In this document: positions 58,695-64,000 of the stretch, piece by piece | Layout of the letters: each line of letters opens with the position of its first letter | How positions within the stretch are numbered: position 1 is the stretch's first letter | Assembly (NCBI RefSeq): GCF_015594605.1 | Contig: NZ_JADNQT010000002.1 | Coordinates: 62,001 to 126,000 of the forward strand | DNA: 64,000 bases | Direction of reading: 5' to 3' | Origin: Streptococcus sp. HF-1907 | GTDB lineage: Bacteria > Bacillota > Bacilli > Lactobacillales > Streptococcaceae | Position numbers and translations under genes: made by a program | Notes under the pieces: model-generated | What the model was told of the DNA's origin: nothing | Databases searched by the model: none | What the model saw: the letters and a program-made list of their open reading frames with translations, nothing else

Positions 58695-60017
58695 TTAAAA
58701 ATTAAAGACATCATTGAAATTCTCAGCCATGGTTGGATGGGTGAAAATCTGATTCTTGAAGTAAGTGTATGGAATCTTATTATCCATAGCCATGGTGATT
58801 TGGTTAATCAATTCTGGGGACTCAGCACTGAGTAAGGTAGCACCCAAGATGAGATTAGTCTTAGTATCAACAACCACTTTGAAGAATCCTCTTAAATCTG
58901 CGTTGACATGACCACGAGGCATACCAGCAACCATGAGGGTATTGGCTTTGTAGGCTAGCCCAGCTGTTTTAGCTGCTGCTTCATCAAGTCCAACACGAGA
59001 AAGTGGTGGATTGACAAAGACAGTATTGGGTACATGGTGGCGCGTCTTGGTTGAATAATCCGTCACACCGTTAAGGTAATTAAAGACAATACGAGAATCG
59101 TCCAAAGACACGTAAGTGAATTGAAGACCACCGTTAACATCACCAACCGCAAAGACATTTGGCACAGCTGTTTGCAAGAATTCGTCAACCACAACAGCAC
59201 CACGTTCAGTGACTTGGATGTCTGTATTTTCAAGCCCTAGTTTATCAGTATTTGGTTTGCGCCCTGTTGCATAAAGCACAGCATCAACTTCAAAATCACC
59301 TTTGTCCGTTGAAATGACAACCTTCTCACCCTTATTCGACACTTCAGAAATAAAGGCTGCCATGTTGAAAGTCACGCCTTTTTCTTCCATGTAGCCACGA
59401 ACAGCGTCCGCAACCATTTCTTCTTCGCGACCTAGGATGCGTGATTGAGGGTCAAAGACCTGCACATCAGTCCCCATTTGACCGTATAGACTGGCAAACT
59501 CAAGCCCGATATTCCCTGCACCAATAATACCAAGGCGTTTTGGTTGTGATGCCAATTTTTGAATACCAGTCGAGTCAAAAACATTTTTAGCAGTGGCAAG
59601 TCCCTTGATTGGAAGCTGAACTGGCACAGCACCCGTGTTGATGATGATGATTTCCGCCGTTACTTCCTGACTGTCACCATTCTCGAAAGTGATTTTCACG
59701 ACTTTATTGGAAATAAAGCTGGCGCTAGCATTATAAACATCAAGAGTTTCTTTTTGGTCTAGCATGTTAAAGTTCTTAGCACGCAAACGACTAACAACAG
59801 CTTCCTTTTCAGCCATAGCCTGCTCAAAATCATGACCAGTCTCAACCGCATGAATCAACACTTTTGTGGGAATACATCCGATATTGATACAAGTCCCACC
59901 ATACATCTCAGGGTCTTTTTCAATAACAGCAACAGATTTTCCTTGAGTAGCAAATTTGGCAGCCAGTGTCTTCCCAGCTTTTCCAAAACCGATAACTAAG
60001 ACATCATATGATAACAT
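58695..60017 (-). CDS. rclA: RclA-like FAD/NAD-linked disulfide reductase
   Basis: 440 residues. N-terminal FAD site VLVIGFGKAGKTLAAKFA, redox disulfide GGTCINIGCIPTK, NAD site GIIGAGNIGLEFASLYG, FAD2 VFAVGDVNGGLQFTYVSLDD, and dimer interface IFTHPTMAENFNDVF with His. IGFGKAGKTL, GGLQFTYxSLDD and PPLSRVG are the wording of E. coli RclA, the reactive-chlorine-protective copper reductase, rather than lipoamide dehydrogenase. Likely protects against HOCl or copper stress; the name is by similarity. Single gene flanked by the two dispersed repeats. Confidence 0.85.
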   Translation of the reverse strand: MLSYDVLVIGFGKAGKTLAAKFATQGKSVAVIEKDPEMYGGTCINIGCIPTKVLIHAVETGHDFEQAMAEKEAVVSRLRAKNFNMLDQKETLDVYNASASFISNKVVKITFENGDSQEVTAEIIIINTGAVPVQLPIKGLATAKNVFDSTGIQKLASQPKRLGIIGAGNIGLEFASLYGQMGTDVQVFDPQSRILGREEEMVADAVRGYMEEKGVTFNMAAFISEVSNKGEKVVISTDKGDFEVDAVLYATGRKPNTDKLGLENTDIQVTERGAVVVDEFLQTAVPNVFAVGDVNGGLQFTYVSLDDSRIVFNYLNGVTDYSTKTRHHVPNTVFVNPPLSRVGLDEAAAKTAGLAYKANTLMVAGMPRGHVNADLRGFFKVVVDTKTNLILGATLLSAESPELINQITMAMDNKIPYTYFKNQIFTHPTMAENFNDVFNF

Positions 60018-60107
60018 AAGAGATTCTCCTAACTAATGATTTAATAATAGTATTCTACAAAGTTTTAAAAAACTTTTCAAATTTCTGCTACGGAAAGTAA
60101 TCTCTAC

Positions 60108-60174
60108 TTTTGATACTTTCTTAGATGGTGCGGGCGCAAGCAACTCCCTTCGGCATCTCATTGCTAATTTGCAT
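60108..60174 (+). repeat. Dispersed repeat, copy 2
   Basis: Begins TTTTGATACTTTCTTAGATG and contains GCGGGCGCAAGCAACTCCC, TTCGG, TCATTGCTAATTT. Partner of 57997..58063. In the 415-base gap 60018..60432 this copy, the tandem repeat and the terminator are the only structures seen. Confidence 0.7.
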
Positions 60175-60192
60175 ACACCGACCTGTTTAACC

Positions 60193-60302
60193 CAGATACA
60201 CGATGCACCAGCTTGTCCGTCATGCCGTTCTGTTCAGATACACGGTGCATTAGCTTGTCCGACATGTCATTCTACCTAGTTACACGGTGCACTGGTAGGT
60301 GA
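60193..60302. repeat. 42-bp tandem repeat, about 2.6 copies
   Basis: Units start at 60193, 60235 and 60277 (CAGATACACGATGCACCAGC; CAGATACACGGTGCATTAGC; TAGTTACACGGTGCACTGGT, the last one partial). Period 42 is a multiple of three. On the minus strand one frame reads MSDKLMHRVSEQNG then MTDKLVHRVSGLNR, a 14-residue repeat, but with no SD and a stop soon after. Confidence 0.75.
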
Positions 60303-60391
60303 CAAGAGATGAAAATTGATTTTCTATGACTACTTGGGTCTATTTATAGGTGATTGGACCCGCTTTCTAGGGAGCTGACTAAACTGGATGA

Positions 60392-60430
60392 AAAAAGAGT
60401 CTGAAACGCATTGGTTTCAGACTCTTTTTC
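60392..60430 (-). terminator. Terminator of the ABC exporter operon
   Basis: AAAAAGAGTCTGAAAC pairs with GTTTCAGACTCTTTTT around GCATTG. Confidence 0.92.
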
Positions 60431-60432
60431 TA

Positions 60433-62202
60433 TTAGGCTGGTTCTTCGGCAGCTTCTTCAAATTGTGAATTGTAGAGGTCTGCGTAGAAGCCGTTTTGAC
60501 TCATTAAGTCATCGTGGTTACCTTGTTCGATGATGTTACCATCTTTCATGACAAGGATTAAATCAGCGTTGCGGATAGTTGACAAGCGGTGAGCGATAAC
60601 AAATGACGTACGCCCTTCCATCAATTTATCCATGGCTTTCTGAACCAATTCTTCGGTACGGGTATCGACTGATGACGTTGCTTCATCGAGAATGAGCAAT
60701 GGCGAATCTTTTAACAAAGCGCGAGCAATTGTTAACAATTGCTTTTGACCAACTGACAAGGTGACAGAATCGTCGAGGACAGTGTCGTAGCCTTGAGGGA
60801 GAGTCTTGATGAAGTGGTGAACGCCAACAGCACGCGTTGCCGCTTCCACCTGCTCATCAGTGATGTGGTCTTGGTTGTAGATGAGGTTTTCCTTGACAGT
60901 TCCCTCAAAGAGCCAAGTGTCTTGAAGTACCATAGAGAAGGCATCGTGAACCTCGCTACGTTTCATATCGTGAACATTAACACCGTCGATTGCAATCTTA
61001 CCAAAGTTGATTTCGTAGAAGCGCATGAGCAAGTTGACGATAGTCGTCTTACCAGCACCTGTCGGACCGACGATGGCAACCTTTTGACCAGGTTTGGCTT
61101 CAGAAGTGAAGTCATGGATGATAGTCTTTTCAGGGGTGTAACCAAAGTGAACATGGTCGAAAGTAACATGACCTTCCACTTTGTCCAATTGTTTAGTTTT
61201 ACCACTTTCTTCTTCCATTTCCTCTTCGTTAAGGAATTCAAAGATACGGCCCATAGCTGCGCTAGCTGATTGCAACTGCGTAATCCCTTGAGCCATTTGA
61301 GAGATAGGCTGTGTGAAGATACGAACGTAAGCCATGAATGCAACGATTGTCCCCATTGAAATCGTACCATCGATAGCAAGTACTGCACCGACCACACAGA
61401 CCATGACATAACCGAAGTTACCAATGAATTGCATGAGTGGCATCATGATTCCTGAGAAGAATTGTGATTTCCACATTGATGAATACAAGTTATCATTGAG
61501 AACTTTGAAGTCCCCTTTAGCTTGTTGACGGGCGTTGTAGCTGGTTACGACATTGTGACCAGAGTAGACTTCTTCAACATAACCAGAAATATTGGCCAAG
61601 TTAGTTTGTTGCTTTTTAAACAATGGCTGACTTTTGACCATGATAATTGAAGACAAGGCAAAGCCTGCAAAGACAGACACGATAGCTGTGATAGCTAGAT
61701 GCCAGTCTGTCTTAAACATCATAACGATGGAACCAACAAGCAAGACGATTGATGACACCATGGTTGTCAAACTTTGGTTGAAGGATTGGGTCATCAAGTC
61801 CACGTCATTAGTGACACGTGAAAGGGTGTCACCTTGAGAATGGCCATCAAAGTAACGAAACGGGATTTTATTGATTTTATCTGCGATGGCATCACGCATA
61901 CGTTGCGCAAATTTTTGAATGATTGATGTGACGATAAAGTTTGCCAAGTAAGCAACAATGGCACCAATAGCATAAAGGATGGCTAGTTGAAGGGCAATCT
62001 CGCCGATTTTATCTAAATTGATATTGCCAGACAAGCCTTTAACCATAGTATTGGTCAATTCTTTCAAACGGTCAGGTCCGATAACGGTAATGATACTTGA
62101 AATTGCTGTAAAGATAACGGCAAGACCAAAGATAGCTTTATAGCCTTTGAGGTAAGGAGCCAAGTTGGTTAATAATGATGTCTTTTCTTTCTTATTTTCC
62201 AT
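60433..62202 (-). CDS. ABC exporter half-transporter, canonical ATPase site
   Basis: 589 residues. N-terminal six-TM exporter domain (~20-320) and ABC domain: Walker A AIVGPTGAGKTTIV, Q-loop FSMVLQDTWLF, signature TLSVGQKQLLTIARAL, Walker B LLILDEATSSVD with catalytic Glu, H-loop VIAHRLSTI. The signature reads LSVGQ rather than LSGGQ, a degenerate form common in heterodimeric exporters. Overlaps the partner gene by 11 bases. Such pairs (LmrCD, PatAB, YfiBC types) export drugs or peptides; the substrate here is unknown. Confidence 0.93.
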   Translation of the reverse strand: MENKKEKTSLLTNLAPYLKGYKAIFGLAVIFTAISSIITVIGPDRLKELTNTMVKGLSGNINLDKIGEIALQLAILYAIGAIVAYLANFIVTSIIQKFAQRMRDAIADKINKIPFRYFDGHSQGDTLSRVTNDVDLMTQSFNQSLTTMVSSIVLLVGSIVMMFKTDWHLAITAIVSVFAGFALSSIIMVKSQPLFKKQQTNLANISGYVEEVYSGHNVVTSYNARQQAKGDFKVLNDNLYSSMWKSQFFSGIMMPLMQFIGNFGYVMVCVVGAVLAIDGTISMGTIVAFMAYVRIFTQPISQMAQGITQLQSASAAMGRIFEFLNEEEMEEESGKTKQLDKVEGHVTFDHVHFGYTPEKTIIHDFTSEAKPGQKVAIVGPTGAGKTTIVNLLMRFYEINFGKIAIDGVNVHDMKRSEVHDAFSMVLQDTWLFEGTVKENLIYNQDHITDEQVEAATRAVGVHHFIKTLPQGYDTVLDDSVTLSVGQKQLLTIARALLKDSPLLILDEATSSVDTRTEELVQKAMDKLMEGRTSFVIAHRLSTIRNADLILVMKDGNIIEQGNHDDLMSQNGFYADLYNSQFEEAAEEPA

Positions 62203-64000
62203 TTTCTAACTCCTCCTTAGATAATTGTGAGTAAGCAATTTCTTGGTAAACTGCGTTGCTTGCCAAGAGTTCTTTGTGAGTACCTTGTCCCACAACCTTA
62301 CCTTCGTCAAGAACCAAGATAAGGTCAGCATCCATGATGGTTGAAATACGTTGTGCGACAATCAGTTTAGTCATTTCAGCTGTTTTTTCTTTCAATTCAG
62401 TACGCAAGATACGGTCCGTCTTGTAGTCAAGGGCTGAGAAGGAATCGTCAAAGATAAGGATTTCTGGTTTACGAGCAAGAGCGCGAGCGATAGCCAAACG
62501 TTGTTTTTGACCACCGGAGAAGTTGGTACCACCTTGGGCAACTTCTTCGTCCAATCCTTTTTCTTTTCCTTCAACGAAGTCCTTAGCTTGTGCCAATTCA
62601 AGAGCTTCCCAGATTTTGGTATCATCAAGCGGTGCTTGATTGCTAAGACCGAATTCCATATTCGAACGGATGGTTCCGCTGAAAAGCACTGCCTTTTGTG
62701 GAATGTAGCCGACCTTGTTATTGAGGTCATCGTGTGAATAGTCGTTAACATTGACACCATCAACCTTAATCCAACCTTCGGTTGCATCATAGAATCGAGG
62801 AATCAAGTTAACAAGGGTTGATTTACCAGAACCTGTTGACCCGATGAGGGCAACGGTTTGACCAGCTGTTGCCTTGAAGGAAACATGTTCGATAACGTCA
62901 CGTGAATTTTTAGTGTAACGGAAGGATACATCGTGAAATTCGATTTCACCTTTTTGCCCGTCAGCTTCTTTAGATTTTTCTTTGAAAGCAATAGACGGGT
63001 CAAGTGCCAAGACTTCATTGATACGTTTTGCAGATACAAGCGCACGTGGGAGAACCAAGAAAATGGCAGCCATCATCATGAATCCTATAACGACCTGCAT
63101 GGCATAAGATGAGAAGACAACCATGTCTGAGAAGACATCAACGCGGCTTGACGCTGCGGCTTTAAGGGCAAGAGCTGACGCTTTGATAGCTTCTGGCGTT
63201 GTCCCAGATAGTTTAGGCATCTTAATGTCATCGATGAGGTAAGCACCAATCCAATAAATGGCAAGTGTCAAACCAGATGAAACAGCCGTCATAACGGGGT
63301 TCATCAAAGCCATCAAACGATAAACAAATAGGTTTAAGCGGGTAAGATTTTCGTTTTCCTTGTTAAATTTATTGGTTTGATATTCTTCGGCATTGTAGGC
63401 ACGGACGACACGAATACCTGTTAGTGATTCGCGGGTAGTAGCATTCAAATCATCTGTCAATGTTTGAACCTTACTCTGTTTAGGGAAGGCAAAGACTAAC
63501 AAAATTGTTAATAGAATCAAGACAACAAGAACAGCTACCGCTACTGCACCTGTCCATCGGTCACTTTTACCCCAAATTTTGGTCAATGCCCAGATAGCCA
63601 TAATTGGTCCGCGGGTAATAACTTGCATCCCCATAGTAATCATCATTTGCAACTGGGTCAAGTCATTGGTTGTACGTGTCAACAATGATGGAATTGAAAA
63701 TTTCTTAATTTCAGCGTCTGAGTAATCCATGACTTGATTGAAAATATCAGAACGCAATCGTGTCGTGAAACTTGCTGCTGTGCGTGAAGCTAAAAATCCA
63801 ACACAGACTGCCATTAGGAAGGACCCTAATGAGAACAAGAGCATTTTTGAACCGGGGTCAATGATATCGCTGGCTTCAGTACCTTTCTTCTGAAGAAGAG
63901 TCGTAATATCTGACATGTATTCAGGACTCTTCAAGTCCATCCAAACAGCAAAACAGATAAATACGGTACTGAGGATAATCATGCCCCACTCTTTGGCATT
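62192..64000 (-). CDS. ABC exporter half-transporter, degenerate ATPase site (5' end outside window)
   Basis: At least 602 residues, open to the window end; the ATG at 63982 is probably internal because the frame continues upstream (NAKEWG). Six-TM exporter domain and ABC domain with Walker A ALIGSTGSGKSTLV, signature GTNFSGGQKQRLAIARAL (canonical), Walker B ILIFDDSFSALD where the catalytic Glu is replaced by Asp, and Q instead of H in the switch (IVAQRISTI). This pairs with the LSVGQ of the other half: one normal and one non-hydrolysing site, the hallmark of heterodimeric type IV exporters. The upstream regulator is not in the window. Confidence 0.93.
   Translation of the reverse strand, partial: NAKEWGMIILSTVFICFAVWMDLKSPEYMSDITTLLQKKGTEASDIIDPGSKMLLFSLGSFLMAVCVGFLASRTAASFTTRLRSDIFNQVMDYSDAEIKKFSIPSLLTRTTNDLTQLQMMITMGMQVITRGPIMAIWALTKIWGKSDRWTGAVAVAVLVVLILLTILLVFAFPKQSKVQTLTDDLNATTRESLTGIRVVRAYNAEEYQTNKFNKENENLTRLNLFVYRLMALMNPVMTAVSSGLTLAIYWIGAYLIDDIKMPKLSGTTPEAIKASALALKAAASSRVDVFSDMVVFSSYAMQVVIGFMMMAAIFLVLPRALVSAKRINEVLALDPSIAFKEKSKEADGQKGEIEFHDVSFRYTKNSRDVIEHVSFKATAGQTVALIGSTGSGKSTLVNLIPRFYDATEGWIKVDGVNVNDYSHDDLNNKVGYIPQKAVLFSGTIRSNMEFGLSNQAPLDDTKIWEALELAQAKDFVEGKEKGLDEEVAQGGTNFSGGQKQRLAIARALARKPEILIFDDSFSALDYKTDRILRTELKEKTAEMTKLIVAQRISTIMDADLILVLDEGKVVGQGTHKELLASNAVYQEIAYSQLSKEELENGK

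Noticed and set aside
60193..60302. CRISPR array
   Set aside because: Units are contiguous without spacers, differ from each other, and no cas gene is near.

Overview
The window is a chromosomal segment of a low-GC Gram-positive coccus of the genus Streptococcus. Evidence includes YSIRK-type signal peptides, the mevalonate pathway (mvaS/mvaA and mvaK1-mvaD-mvaK2-fni), a relP-relR-relS operon, ClpL with a CtsR box, a MET-box palindrome before mmuP-mmuM, and several streptococcus-typical small families (DUF1836, DUF4649, DUF3784). The species cannot be fixed by reading alone. The high load of freshly broken genes (about a dozen outside IS elements) is what one sees in host- or dairy-adapted members of the salivarius and bovis/equinus groups.

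Layout. 1-5.6 kb (minus strand) holds a truncated YSIRK surface protein, an SH3-like secreted protein, a large CHAP/SH3/Bsp-repeat cell-wall protein, and a NisK/NisR-like two-component system preceded by the C-terminal stub of a NisP-like subtilase. This is the P-R-K order of nisin-type lantibiotic clusters, with no lantibiotic structural, modification or immunity gene left. Both surface-protein promoters carry the same nisin-box (TCT-N8-TCT) at the same distance from the -10. The stub is cut by a degenerate ISL3-type element (5.6-7.1 kb). 7.2-9.3 kb: rplJ-rplL with its L10 leader, then a nonsense-mutated hydrolase. 9.4-15 kb: clpL, a DUF1275 membrane protein, and mmuP-mmuM. 15-18.5 kb: thyA, folA, a 56-aa membrane protein, clpX and engB. 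18.7-22.3 kb: mvaS-mvaA, a DUF1836 regulator, and a hemolysin III family protein. 22.3-25.9 kb: SDR relics, a GST, a DUF4649 protein, and a lipoprotein broken by an amber codon. 25.9-29.7 kb: mvaK1-mvaD-mvaK2-fni. 29.8-36.8 kb: a broken Cys-rich protein and the complete trpEGDCFBA operon behind a Trp T-box. 36.8-41.3 kb: a hydroxyacid dehydrogenase, two glutathionyl-hydroquinone-reductase-like proteins, a GNAT and an amino-acid binding protein. 41.5-45.2 kb: a frameshifted M20 dipeptidase, a broken IS3 element, and an internally deleted C26 amidotransferase.

45.2-51.5 kb (minus) is an operon of an M20 amidohydrolase and a peptide/nickel-type ABC transporter in which one permease and one ATPase are disrupted. 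A LysR regulator (52 kb) and a 53-aa ORF lie next to it. Its promoter shares a 33-bp motif with the amino-acid binding protein 10 kb away, which suggests a common regulator. 53-55.6 kb: relP-relR-relS. 55.7-58 kb: a gene graveyard with an internally deleted IS982-type element. 58-60.4 kb: a DUF3784 protein and an RclA-like flavin disulfide reductase, flanked by two copies of a ~66-bp repeat and followed by a 42-bp tandem repeat. 60.4-64 kb: a heterodimeric ABC exporter, truncated by the window end.

The most interesting system is the orphan nisin-type regulatory module that appears to have been left behind by a lost bacteriocin cluster and wired to cell-surface proteins.
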